A DNA stretch of 64,000 nucleotides from Wurfbainia villosa. Taxonomy: Eukaryota; Streptophyta; Magnoliopsida; Zingiberales; Zingiberaceae. The notes below the pieces were generated by a model. The model saw only the letters and a list, made by a program, of their open reading frames with translations. It did no database searches and was not told the DNA's origin. Shown piece after piece: positions 34,226 through 45,726 of the stretch (within the stretch, counting starts at the first letter, position 1; the number at the start of each line of letters is the position of its first letter). The translations under genes and the position numbers were made by a program. The stretch covers positions 101,914,479 through 101,978,478 of the forward strand of contig CM045997.1 of assembly GCA_025175895.1 (NCBI GenBank), written 5' to 3'.

Positions 34226-35370
34226 TTGGCGCTTATCACGCTGATGGATTGTAGAGCAAGAGTGGTGACTTTCCGACCCCCAGATCAACCAGCTTGGGAA
34301 TTTGTTGGTACTAGAGATGATGGATTATCCATTATATCAGCTCTACAGGCACAGAAGCTATTGGCTCAGGGTTGTCAAGGTTATCTGTTATCTCTAGTCA
34401 AAGTTGAGAACGAAGGACTACCACCCCTCTCTGATGTGCGAGTAGTCCGAGAGTATCCAGATGTATTTCCCGATGAACTTCCAGGCTTGCCACCTCCTAG
34501 GCAAGTTGAATTTGCGATAGAGGTGATTCCAGGAACCGCGCCTATATCGAAACCTCCTTATCGGATGGCGCCAAAGGAGCTGAATGAACTTAAGGTTCAA
34601 CTGCAGGAGTTGCTGGATAATGGATTCATCCGACCTAGTGTTTCACCATGGGGAGCACCAGTACTCTTTGTCAAGAAGAAGGATGGATCGTTGCGGTTAT
34701 GTATTGACTATCGGCAACTGAATGCAGTCACAGTTAAGAACAAATATCCACTGCCGAGGATAGAAGATTTATTCGATCAGCTTAAGGATACATGTGTGTA
34801 TTCTAAAATTGATCTGCGCTCAGGATATCATCGACCGGATAAGAGATGAGGATGTTGAGACTTTTCCGCACTTTATTACGAGTTTCTAGTGATGCCTTTC
34901 GGTCTCACGAATGCCCCAGCTGCATTTATGGACTTAATGAATCGGGTATTCCTAAGGTATATAGATCAGTTCGTAATAGTGTTCATCGACGATATATTGA
35001 TTTATTCTCGATCCGAGGAAGAGCATGAACAACATCTGCGGATAGTATTGGAAATTTTGCGACAGGAGCAGTTGTATGCCAAGTTTAGCAAATGTGCGTT
35101 CTGGTTATCCTCAGTGGGTTTTCTTGGACATGTGGTGTCCAACAGAGGTATTTCTGTAGATCCCCTGAAGATTGAGGCTATTACCAGTTGGGAGCAGCCA
35201 AAATCGATTCGAAGTCCGTAGTTTCCTTGATGCCGGGGTATTATCGGAGATTCGTGGAGGATTCTCGAGTATCGCCATGCCACTCACTCGTCGACTCGGA
35301 AAGGGTCAAATTCGCTGGTCGAGGCTTGTGAAACTAGCTTCCGGGCTTAAGCTTAGCGGCTAGTTTGCAC
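34226..35370 (+). pseudogene. young chromovirus reverse transcriptase
   Basis: The first long frame (34226-34849) holds the protease-RT linker with D-V-F-P-D-E-L-P-G-L-P-P (34462-34497), then RT motifs: P-Y-R-M-A-P, W-G-A-P-V-L-F-V-K-K-K-D-G, L-C-I-D-Y-R-Q-L-N, and Y-S-K-I-D-L-R-S-G-Y-H with the first catalytic Asp. A frameshift at about 34835 moves to 34889-35221 with M-P-F-G-L-T-N-A-P-A and F-I-D-D-I-L-I-Y-S, the F/Y-x-D-D catalytic box. Another frameshift near 35215 precedes the thumb/connection region. All catalytic residues are present, but in three frames. Confidence 0.93.
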
Positions 35371-35378
35371 CTATTTTA

Positions 35379-35780
35379 GTGATTCCTTCTGGTGTTGATG
35401 GGATGGTCCTCTATACGGATGCTTCTATCCAAGGGTTGGGTGCAGTCTTGATGCAGTCCAACCGTGTGGTGTCTTATGCCTCCCGTCAACTAAAAGATCA
35501 CGAGAGAAATTACCCAGTGCACGATCTGGAGTTAGCCGCCATTATTTTCGCATTGAAGATATGGAGGCACTACTTATATGGGATTACCTTTGAGATCTAC
35601 ACAGACCATAAAAATCAAGTACTGCTCACAAAGAGTGAATCTAAGAGCAGAGGCGATGGATGGAATATCCGAAGGATTACGACGCACCATCCAAAGATCA
35701 TCCGGAAAGGCTAATGTGGTAGCGGATCGAGCAGAAGTCTCGTGGAGTTCGGCGCCATCAGCGGCCGATTCGATCTAGTT
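35379..35780 (+). pseudogene. young chromovirus RNase H
   Basis: V-L-Y-T-D-A-S-I-Q-G-L-G-A-V-L (35407-35451) carries the first catalytic Asp. V-S-Y-A-S-R-Q-L and Y-P-V-H-D-L-E-L-A-A-I-I-F-A-L follow with the Glu, then Y-T-D-H-K with the third acidic residue (about 35597-35611). The frame is then lost near 35640. It degrades the RNA strand of the RNA:DNA hybrid during reverse transcription. Confidence 0.9.
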
Positions 35781-35794
35781 CGAGCTTCTCAGAG

Positions 35795-37080
35795 TTGGGA
35801 TTGTCTGAACACGGTCAAACACCCCGAGGGATATTAGTTTCTATGGTTGCCCAGTCCGCCCTTGCTGAGAGGATCAAGGAAGCACAAGTCAGTGACCAGC
35901 ATCTGCAGTTTTTGAGCAGCACTATAGACTCAGAACGTCAGACGGACTTCTCGAGTGACGAGAAGGGTGTACTTCGTTTCCGAGGACGACTATGTGTTCC
36001 GGACACACCCAGTTAAGGAAGAACTTCTACAGGAAGCACATCAGTCGAGATTTGCTATACATCCGGGTGGTACTCGGATGTACCGAGATTTGAAGCGCTT
36101 ATACTGGTGGAACGGTATGAAACGAGATATTGCGGACTTTGTTGCACGATGCCTAGTATGCCAGCAAGTGAAGGCCGAACATCAGAAACCTGCGGGGTTA
36201 CTTCAGGAAATCCCGATCCCGGAATGGAAGTGGGAGCATATCACGATGGACTTCGTTACGGGATTACCCCGTAAGGACATCTGCGATTTGGGTGATCGTG
36301 GATCGATTAACCAAATCACCACTTCCTTCCGTCGTGAGACGGATTCATTGGATCGTCTAGCGGAATTGTCGCCGAGAGATCATCAGTTGCATGGTGTACC
36401 ATTGAGTATCATATCCGATAGAGATCCGCGCTTTACTTCGAGGTCTGGCAGCTGCGGCGAGCCATGGGCCACGAGCTTCGACTCAAGATCTGACCTTTCA
36501 TCCGCAGAGACGGGCCAGACGGTCGAGCGTACCATTGGACTTTGGAGGATCTATTGAGATCTTGCGTCATGGATTTGTGGCGGTTGGGAGGATCACATTC
36601 CTTTAGTGGAATTTGCCTACAACAACAGCGGCTACCACTCTTCTATCCGGATGGCTCCATTCGAGGCATTATACTGGCACAGACCTGCAGATCTCTGTGT
36701 TATGGGAGGAAGTTGGGAACGGCAGATATTGGGGCCTCGAGTATCCGAGGATGCGAGTTAGTACGAGTTATCGACGGCGGTTATCCGAGGCACAGATCGC
36801 GAGAAAGTTATGCGGACCGAGGCGAAGGCCTTTGGAATTCTCGATCGGGGACCATGTATTCCTACAGTGTCACCCACCAAAGGAGTCAAGAGATTTGGGC
36901 TAAAAGGAAAGTTAGCCCCCCGCTACATTGGTCCATTTGAGATATTAGAGCGGATTGGGGGTGTAGCTTATCGGTTGGCTTTACCTCCGACACTTGCGGG
37001 TGTTCACAACGTATTCCATGTATCTATGCTGAGGAAATACGTGCCGCGATCTGACCATGTTACGAAGAAGTTCGATACCA
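35795..37080 (+). pseudogene. young chromovirus integrase
   Basis: DDE integrase for insertion of the cDNA. The frame 35955-36557 contains the N-terminal HHCC zinc finger (A-H-Q-S-R-F-A-I-H ... C-L-V-C-Q-Q-V-K, 36030-36178), the first core Asp in T-M-D-F-V-T-G-L-P (36242-36270) and the second in I-S-D-R-D-P-R-F-T (36412-36438). The expected Q-T-D-G-Q-T-E-R-T block with the catalytic Glu is scrambled by indels near 36500-36530. A third frame (36810-37088) has the GPY/F region (L-A-P-R-Y-I-G-P-F) and H-N-V-F-H-V-S-M-L-R-K. Confidence 0.92.
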
Positions 37081-37084
37081 CTCG

Positions 37085-37251
37085 GTGAATCGACTTATGA
37101 GGAGACTCGGTGCAGGATTCTTGGTCGCGGAGCGGATTCTGGAACAAAATCATCCGACTTGTAAAGTGGGATGGCGCATCATCTGGATGAGGAGGCTACC
37201 TGGGAGCTGGAGGATACTATCCGAGCTCGATACCCTCATCTGTTTACCTGA
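37085..37251 (+). pseudogene. young chromovirus chromodomain
   Basis: The end of pol, in shifted frames. L-x-N-K-I-I-R-L-V-K-V is followed by E-E-A-T-W-E-L-E-D-T-I-R-A-R-Y-P-H-L-F-T and a TGA at 37249-37251. This matches the end of the chromodomain, which directs integration to chromatin. It is homologous to the older copy at 2840-3000. Confidence 0.85.
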
Positions 37252-37313
37252 GGTATGTGGTTATTTCAGAATATGCTTGCATTAAGTACGAAATTTGGGG
37301 ACCAAATTTTTAT

Positions 37314-37326
37314 AAGTGGGGGAGAG
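37314..37326 (+). promoter_or_regulatory. polypurine tract of the young chromovirus
   Basis: AAGTGGGGGAGAG directly before the 3' LTR start at 37327. Confidence 0.9.
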
Positions 37327-37336
37327 TGTAAAATAC

Positions 37337-37378
<42 letters not shown>

Positions 37379-40300
37379 TGTTTGGCGATACCTGGTTAGG
37401 GATATACCTAGACCTAACCTAGATCTAAATGGGTTGGGTTTAATTAATGGAGCTTAGGGTTAAATTAACCTAGGCTTAATTGAACTTTTGGGTTAATGGA
37501 TTTTAGGATTAAACCCAAACCACTAACCCTCAAACCCGACCCGTTAAATCATTAAAACCATCGCCGTTTCCTTCCCATTAAACTCCCCGTTCGTCCGTTT
37601 CTTCACCGCACGCACGCCGAAATCTCTTCTTTCGGTTTCTTATCTCCTCCGCCGCGACAAATCGCCGATCGATCTTCTCTCTGCTCGACCTGTTTTCTCT
37701 CCTCCGCGACTTGCCCTGCCCGCGGAGATGCGTCGGCGATTCCCTGCGCACCGAGCAGATCTTCCTCCTCGAAGCGAAGACCTCGCTCATCCGCCTTCTT
37801 CTCGCGCCTCACCTTCCTCTGCCCGACTCTCCGTGTCGAGAGGACCCATCAGCAGCCCCGCGACCTTGAGTTCTTCCTGCCCAAATCGCAGCGTTGTCTG
37901 TGCTCGCGGTGAAAGGTCATGGAGGGAGGGGAGTTTGTCTCTCGTGGAGGTTTTTCTGGTTAGGGCAGACCATCTGCGAGCCTTTTCCTCGCGATTGTTG
38001 ATCTCTGTTGATGATCAACGCCAACTAAGGTAAGGGTGATCGTTTCCTTCTTTTGGGACGGGATACATATCCCTTTGTGATTTGTCGTGACCTAAATTGT
38101 GGGCAGGGATCGTGAGCGACGATCGCAATCGATGAACGAATCGTTGGTTTTTACCGGGAATTACAATGAGTGTATCGTTCCTTTGTTTTTCGATCTCGGA
38201 AGGGATCGCACTGAATGTGTTCCTTCGTGTTGGGCAGTAATCTTGAGCCTGGATTCTCCGAGGAGCGAGATAGGAAGGAGGGGTGAAATCCAGGCGTATA
38301 TCTCAAATTGCTCTCTTTTATTGATTGTTCGTTGTGGTAGGCTTAGAAGGAGCTGTAAATGGTAGGTGGTGTTCTGTAGTAGGGTTGTAAATGAGCTAGG
38401 AGCTGGATCTGGAATTTCAGTAATCTGGCTAGTTATTGTTTCCATAGTTGTGAGAGATAAATGAGGTTGTTCTTGATTTTTATTCAAGATTGGGTTGTTG
38501 TGATTATGATGTTAATCGTACCAATTGAGGGTATACTGTTGATGGTTGGTTATAGTGAATCGACCATGGTTGATTGGGACTTTTAATTCACATTCGATAG
38601 AAGGATGCGAATATAGAACGATGTAGTAGTGAATTTATCTATGTATTTTGTAAATTTTTGTACTAAAATGTAATTGATGCTAATTGCGGGGCGTGGATCT
38701 GAGGCAGTCGCGCGACCGTGAGGATTTCATTGCTACGAACATTCTGACGGTGGGTGATTCCTACCCCGGTCATCTGATTTAGATGCATGATCATCTTAAA
38801 TGATCATGTTACCTTGATCTTGTTCTATTCATCTTATGCTTGATACTTTATCCGTTGGCTTTTAACTCCTTGCTGCTATCATGTTATGTTACCATGATTA
38901 GGAGTTATATACATAGATGATGTAAATAACTTAGAATTTGTTTAAGTTAAAAACAAGTAGTAAGGTACAGATGACAACCTGATTGTAAATTTGGCAAAAA
39001 GGTCGTTCGTAGGTAGATGATGTCTTGAACCTAGAGTTAATTCTAGTACCCCTTAGATTGCATGTTTCTACCGACCATGCATTATGCAAATGGTCGGGTG
39101 AATGGTATTTAGGGTGTCGCTACGGACCGGTGGTCCTAGTATGATACGATCAGTTGAGTACGACTCTCTACAGGTTAGAGAGTGCGTTGATCTGGTTAGC
39201 ATGACCCTCTGTAGAGTAGAGAGTCTATGGTGGATGTCTGTTTGTGAGACCTTACATTCATGTCATTTGCATGCACGCTGGCGACGATGTCTCCCTTGTG
39301 GTTGAGTGTCGCCATCGGTCATCCACCTCCACGGTTACTCATAGGAGTAACCAGTGTGAGGGCAAAGCATTGTAGTGCCGCACTCTATCACTACAGACGG
39401 TGATAGTTGGATTTGCGTGCCGTAGTCCTGCGTGTGTGGCACTCGACCACTCATGGGTAGTGACTGTCGGATTGGCCAACAGCAGGGACCCCCATCGTGT
39501 AGCTTGCTCTTTACGCTTATATGCTACTCGATCATACTGCCCACTCGGCCACTCGAGAGTAGTGGTTGGTGTTGAGTTGGGACAGTTGTCATGCTCGAGC
39601 CAGCGAGGCCACACTGGGTTCGTGGTATCTTTAGGGTGAGCCGACATTACCATGCATATTGCATTTCCTACTTATGGCATTATTGCATATTACCATATAT
39701 ATACATATATGCATGTATCTATATATATGGATGATTGTAATTAGCATACGTATATAGATGCAGTCTATATATAGATATGCTCATTGTGATGCTGCATTTG
39801 TATGTACTATGTTTGTTGCATTTGTTTGCACATATTCATACATGTTATTACATTCTTCTGTATGATAGTAGGCCATCACTTGTATACTGGTTAGTTATTC
39901 ACTGTGTTACCCTTGACCCGTAGCAGGATGTAGTATGAGTTAGTTTTATTCTTTATACCATATGTTGTGTATATGTGCTCAGGTTGGATAGATGTAGCGT
40001 AGCACGCCTGTATATGTCCATAGTCATATTGACTTTTGGTTAGATGGTATATACATGGATATATTATCATGCTAGTGATACCAGTAGATTTTACTGTCGA
40101 AATACATGTGATATTAATATACATGTTTATCTATCACCTGCTGAGTTTTACTCACTCCCACGGACCCTGGGTTTTTCTGTCGCCCAGGTAACAGGTAGAG
40201 ATCTTCGTGACGACTTGGAGCTGCGCCGGCGATCCATCCCATCTCCACCTTTTGAGTCTCCCGAGGATTTGTGATTTGTATTGGTGTTATGGATTTTGTT

Positions 40301-40583
40301 CTATATATGGACTTCGTCTTATGTTGTGGATGTCACTTTATGTCGATGTTTTATGTACGGATTTTTGTACCGTGGTCTTGTCAGGGGTGTACACCCGTAT
40401 GTTTTGGTAGATTTTGTTGTGGGTATGTGTTTATGTTTCCGCTGTGTGTTTGATATATTTATATCTGTTTATGATGTTGTTGTTGTGGGCCTACGGGCCT
40501 TGTATTAACCTGAGATGTTGCCACGTACAGGGGAGATGCCGTCCGTTTGATTTTCGGCACGGCATACTCTCGGGGGCGTGACA
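37327..40583 (+). repeat. 3' LTR of the young chromovirus
   Basis: Matches the 5' LTR end to end, with a 38-A run at 37338-37375. For about 375 bp (30105-30480 versus 38330-38690) it is almost identical, with one lost A near 38613. The GC-rich part (37640-38010) differs by many one- to four-base indels. Confidence 0.95.
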
Positions 40584-40588
40584 GAAAA

Positions 40589-41072
40589 TGTAGACTCTTA
40601 AGAGGTGTCGACTGATGTCGAGTTAGGAATCCAAGGTTAGGCCCGCCAGCCACCCATTAGAGGTCAAGGAGTAGCCCCTCAGAGAGCATCGGTCCCTACT
40701 ACTACTGATTTAGTCATGGATAAGGCGCATATACTTACACTGGCCAAGACGATAAAGGATTGTTTTACCATAATTCAGAAGGATATTGATCCATGGGTTA
40801 CTGGTGCATGGATGGACAATCTAGAAGACTTATTTGGATACATGACCTGCATGGATGAAGAGAAGGTGGATCTTGTTGTATATCACTTACGAGGTCAGAC
40901 CATCATATGGTGAAAAATGTCGCAGACGATTTTCGGGGAGCAGAGTATCACTAGGAGACTATTCCAAGAGACTTTTGAGAGACAATATTTTTCAGTCTCT
41001 TTCTGCATAGGCTATCGTCAGAGTTTAGTCGACTTGTAGAATTTTGCCCCCACTTAGTGGCTCAGAACTATG
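40589..41072 (+). pseudogene. old chromovirus gag, second segment
   Basis: Continues gag after the young element. M-D-K-A-H-I-L-T-L-A-K-T-I at 40716, W-M-D-N-L-E-D-L-F-G-Y-M-T-C-M-D-E-E-K-V (40809-40868) and Y-H-L-R-G-Q-T-I-I-W then a TGA where the young element has a second Trp (W-W; TGG to TGA). F-E-R-Q-Y-F-S lies near 40975. It is interrupted at 41073 by a solo LTR (target CTATG/CTATA). Confidence 0.88.
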
Positions 41073-41549
41073 TGTTGGGGAATTGATCGTCGCTAGAGGG
41101 GGGGTGAATAGTGTTTCGTACGTAGATGGAATTCGATCGTGTTCGTCTCTACAAAACTTGTTAGCGCAGTGGAAATATGAAATACAATACAACTATAAAG
41201 ACGAATACACAATCACACAAAATACGCAAGCGATATAACGTGGTTCGGAACCTCAAGGTTCCTACTCCATGGGTTGAGCTCAACAAGCTCGAGTGATGAC
41301 AACACCACTAATAAAACTCATTCTCGACAATACGTCGGAGGCGAAGAAATCTTGTACAAATATTACAACAATAATACAATAAGAATACAAGCAAATATAA
41401 TAAAATGCAAGTAAAAAAAACTTTACAAAGAACTTTTAGATGCTTGCTTGTTTGGTTGCTTGAGCTGCACTTGGAGACCCTGAATTGCACCAGCAAATCG
41501 CCCCAAATCGCCCTAAGAAACCATGGCAAAAACCTTCTCCACGAGATGC

Positions 41550-41556
41550 TTTTATA
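41550..41556 (-). promoter_or_regulatory. LTR TATA box
   Basis: TATAAAA on the minus strand, at the place equivalent to TATAAAAG in the plus-strand LTRs at 23646 and 51270. Confidence 0.65.
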
Positions 41557-41797
41557 ACCTGTATTCGGGCTGGATTTCATCTAGAAGTCAACTGATCGAG
41601 ACCATCAGTCAATTGCTCATGTAGTCGTTGTCTCACAACGACCCTAGCCACGTTGGATAAGTTCTAACGGAGAGGCCATCAGTCGATTGATCATGCCCAT
41701 CAGTCGACTGATCAAGCCATCACTCGACTGTCAAACCCTAACAGTCGACTCAGAAACTTTTTGTTCCCGAAAACTCGACCATCAGTCGACTACCAGC

Positions 41798-44025
41798 TGT
41801 TGGGTTTCCCCAGCACCACGGCGAGTGTGTGTTCAAACATGTTTCGTAAACGTTCATACAGCGAAAGCAAATAAAGAAATGAATCTAATTTATTATAACA
41901 CACACATCACACACATGTAGGATACAACATGTGTAGATATAATTACTATTTAAAAATTTGCAATAAAAGAAAACTTATACTAGGTATACCTGATGGATCA
42001 CGTGTAACGGGAATGACATCAACCGAAGAAACTCTCGCTAGAATTGCCTCTATCCGTATCCATGCCGAATATCGTCGGGATAGCTTCACCAAGCTACAAG
42101 CCTCATCTTCATAGGAGTTACTAGCCTCGTGTCAAAGACGATGTGATCCGAGAGAAGATCACAATCTGAATAAAATTCGGATCCAAAAATTGAGTTTTGT
42201 AAACTCGCTTCTCGGAAGCGGTTTTCGTCAACCGATTGACGAAAACTCAACCCTCCACCTATGAGGATTGCCGAAAAACCAATCCTCGGCAAATAGGTCA
42301 CTGTCGGAGCATAAAATGCCAACCAAACGACTTCTCCACAAAGAGGAGAACAAGCTGTTGGTGGAAGATATGGCTGGCCAATCAATGGTCGACTGCTCCT
42401 TGGTCGCCAGTGGCCAAGGGAGGATGGCCGGAGGAGTCCCCGACGACTGGTGGGTGGCCGGCAGCGACTTGGGCAGCAGCAAAACCTGGGCAGCAACTCC
42501 TCTTGGGCGGCTAAAGCTCTTGTGCGGCAAGATGCAAGGAGGAGGGCTTGGGTGGCTAGGGTTTCCAATAACCAAAAGTTCTCCACGAAAAACCCTAAAG
42601 TCGTGTTTTATAGAGAGCATATTTCTTGACCATCAAGAAACCTTCTCCTAGCACTTATTGGTTCATAACCAATAACCCGTTAACCCGCTTCAATAACTTA
42701 AGTTAAAATAAACCAAACCACGTTGGTATATTTTAAGTTAAAACGAACCGAACCAACTTTGGTTCATTCGTTTAAAACAAACCAAACCACTTTGGTTTAT
42801 TTTCCACCATTAGATTAGAATCCAACCAATTTGGTTCATCCATCATGTCTTCAAAAGACACGGCCCATCCATGCTTTCGATACGACTGAAACTATTTCAT
42901 ACTCGCTCTTTGTTTGGTCCAACCAAACCAAGTCTCTCTCGATCTGAGAATCCTATTCTCAAACTCGTTTTAAATCCTTCGGATTACACTCGTTGTGCGT
43001 GTGACCAAATAAGTTCCCGGTTTATGTTGGTCGTCTATAATTAACCATTAATTATAGAACTATCATGAGTGGCACCAAGTAGTACATCATGATCCTCAAT
43101 TAATCGGAAAATCAACAGTTGATCCCAGAACCATTTCTGAAACCTTTTAGCAGCTACAATGAATCGTGCCTCATTCCTTTCACTCATCTTATACCCACTT
43201 GGTTCAGGACATGGTCTATTATATCAGTCCCTACTAGGCTGACTACGTCACACCTAGCCCAAGTATTTACTTCCTCGTCCTTCGGATTCTAGTTACTGCA
43301 CATGTATCCAAGAGTACCATACTCTAAACATGTAATGCTTTGTCCAAAGACTTTAGTAACAATCCGATGAGAGGCCATAGGGTATACATCTCCTCGCAAG
43401 GAGCGGTGAATCCTCTGTAGGCTATTCAAACACCTTCGGCTAATTCGACTTATATCCAATCATCTTGGGTCCACATCTCCTCGGAGATGCTTACTTAAGA
43501 TGTCAAAGCATAAGTCTTCATGACCAAGATGACTTGAATACCGCAAGTCAAAGGAACATCACACTTAAGCTGTTGTAAGAACTTCATTGACATATCCTTA
43601 TATGCAGAGAACCATATGAAGTCTTACAACTAGTCACTACAATGAACTAGTTACCATAACTAACATCCATGATTAACTCCGGACATTCCAATGTCTCCAG
43701 CCAGTAAGAAACAACTGCTTGGATAAACCAAAGAGTATACCTCGTGCTAGTCTCAACAGAATCAATGGCATCCGAATCCATCAATTCATCGACTAGGGAT
43801 AATTTCAATACATCACAATTACACATGTAGAGATACTCACTAGTTGTGATCCAATCATAAATTCTCTCATGCTGTGAATTGTATTGCGTACATTCAGTAA
43901 ATGAGTTGAAGATCCAATCAAATACATGAAAAATATGTATATTTAAATAGTGAATCTTCATTTATCAAATAAATGGTACAACTACAAGGCGATTGCCTTA
44001 AGACACCTCTCATATATTACTAACA
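41798..44025 (-). repeat. solo LTR nested in the SIRE-like LTR, 2.23 kb
   Basis: TGTTGGGTTTCCCC at the left, TATTACTAACA at the right, flanked by CCAGC (41793-41797) and CCAAC (44026-44030), a duplication with one change. The orientation is inferred from general resemblance to the LTR at 188-2126 when both are read on the minus strand; it is not proven. Opposed ORFs at 42086-42651 show no domain. Confidence 0.78.
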
Positions 44026-44841
44026 CCAACCATAATATTGATCGACGTGCCATCACGATCGGCCTAATGCTAGCAATGATCGTTTAATGCTAGCAAATGA
44101 TCATAATCGTCGCACCATTTTATGTAGTTGAACTCCAGTCGACTCCCATCAGTTGACTGAGCATAATATCAGTCGACTGATAACCTCATCCATGAGGTTT
44201 TAACACCAAGTATGATGTCCTCATACTTATTAGACCACCCTTAGCCTAGACCTAAGCCCTCTAGCCACCTCCGTCAGCCTCACACCTATCGGATTCCTCC
44301 AAGTCATCCATGACTTGTTCATCCATACGCTAGCCTTCAGGTGCTTTCATCAACTATTGTCATGCTAACGTGGTCTACACCGCCAAGACACATTTGAGCT
44401 TACACTACCAAGACTCCCGCTTGGACTTTACGCCGCCAATATCACCCCTTGGACTTCCCTTGCCAAGATATGTTGGACTTTCCATTTGCCAAGACTCAAG
44501 CTTGAACTTTCCCTTGCCAAGACTCATGCTTGGACTTTCCATGCCAAGTACCCATGACTTGGACTTTCCCATTGCCAAGTGTCTCACTTGGACTTTCCAT
44601 GCCAAGTACACAAGACTTGGACTTCTCCATCATATGGTCAACCCCATGTCAACTATATAGTCAAACAATGGTCAAACCATCATCAAACATCAAAATACCA
44701 CTCGAGTCAAACTCGAGTCCGGACAATCATGACTCGGGTCGATTGTACCAACAATCTCCCCAAAACATTGCCAAACATCAAAACACTACTCGAGTCCAAC
44801 TTGAGTCTGGTCAATCGTGACTTGGGTCGATTGCACCAACA

Positions 44842-44945
44842 CTATAATCGTATGCTTCAGTTCATCCAAGGTCTTGCAACCTACATTCGGATTAGGATGT
44901 CCGAATCCTCCATTAGTACCTATCGAGAGACACTAGATTGAGTCA
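44842..44945 (+). pseudogene. old chromovirus gag, third segment
   Basis: Resumes after the solo LTR as M-L-Q-F-I-Q-G-L-A-T-Y-I-R-I-R-M-S-E-S-S-I, equivalent to L-A-A-Y-I-R-A-R-M-S-G-S-S-I in the young element, and stops at a TGA (44939-44941). Confidence 0.85.
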
Positions 44946-45726
44946 TACTGATCGAGATGACTCAGCGAGTCGGTGGGTCTGGTATACAAGGTATCGTTTT
45001 GGTTTATCCTATTCTAGCTGATATACTGATAGTTCACATTCCTTTATATCTCGATAATTCTTAGGAAAAATTAGTAAAATTCTGATACCTCAACCTTGTA
45101 GATTAGTTATAATAACACTATCAAGGAAGACTTTAATGTCTCATTACGAAGTAAAGGAGTAGCCCTTGGATTTTGATAGTCATACTTTGACTTGAGATCA
45201 GACTACCATCAACTTAGAGTATGAGACTTGACATACAAAAACTCAGCACAAAGGCATTGGATCTCACGCTTGCTGAAGATAAGAAGGCTAGTAATTGATT
45301 GAGGATATAGATCAGAGTTGCATAGTAGAAGCACAGTAAGCCCATAACCTACAGAGTAGTTATATAAGAGAGTTTATTCTCTGACAACTTTAGGATGTTA
45401 AAATATTAGAATAAGTTGGGAGAATAACATAACACTTGGAGTTACCTAACTATAGAAGTACATAATGACTTTCATATTTTGCTAATATGGGAGTATGTAC
45501 TCAATTTATTTACATTGTGAAGGTTATAGATGGAGTTCCAGATCATATTTAAGATGCAAAGAGTTTTGATAATGAAGCAAGGTCATCCGTCGGATAGAAG
45601 TTGGATGGTAATGTGACTTTGATGAAGAAACTACCTGAAGCAGAAGAAAGACGTGCAAATAGGATATCTTCATTATTGCATCTCTAGTAGGAAATTTGAG
45701 ACCAAATTTTTATTAGTGGGGGATAA
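44946..45726 (+). other. degenerate internal remainder of the old chromovirus with polypurine tract
   Basis: A protease-like echo (I-V-L-V-Y-P-I-L-A-D-I-L-I-V-H-I-P near 44992) and many stops. RT and integrase motifs are not seen. It ends with GACCAAATTTTTATTAG and the purine tract AGTGGGGGATAA (45715-45726), like the end of the young element. Confidence 0.65.

Larger units (their letters stand above)
29075..40583 (+). mobile_element. young chromovirus (Ty3/gypsy), structurally complete, 11.5 kb
   Basis: Perfect GAAAA duplication (29070-29074, 40584-40588). LTRs of 3.31 kb (29075-32381) and 3.26 kb (37327-40583) are nearly identical over long AT-rich stretches. Gag, protease, RT, RNase H, integrase and chromodomain follow in order between 32594 and 37251. 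The polypurine tract is at 37314-37326. LTR length, ends and chromodomain fit the Tekay/Del chromovirus group, though the clade name is an inference. The coding region carries many frameshifts that sit badly with the apparent youth of the LTRs. Confidence 0.95.
41073..44841 (-). repeat. SIRE-like solo LTR, itself split by another LTR
   Basis: On the minus strand from TGTTGGTGCAATCG (44841) to CAATTCCCCAACA (41073). Target CTATG (41068-41072) and CTATA (44842-44846), one mismatch. TAACGTGGTTCGGAA lies at 41238-41252, a TATAAAA box (minus) at 41550-41556, GTCGAC palindromes at 41695-41790 and 44130-44180, and the AAGCTTGGACTT minisatellite at 44400-44640. Without the nested LTR it is about 1.54 kb. 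No internal region is present. Confidence 0.88.
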
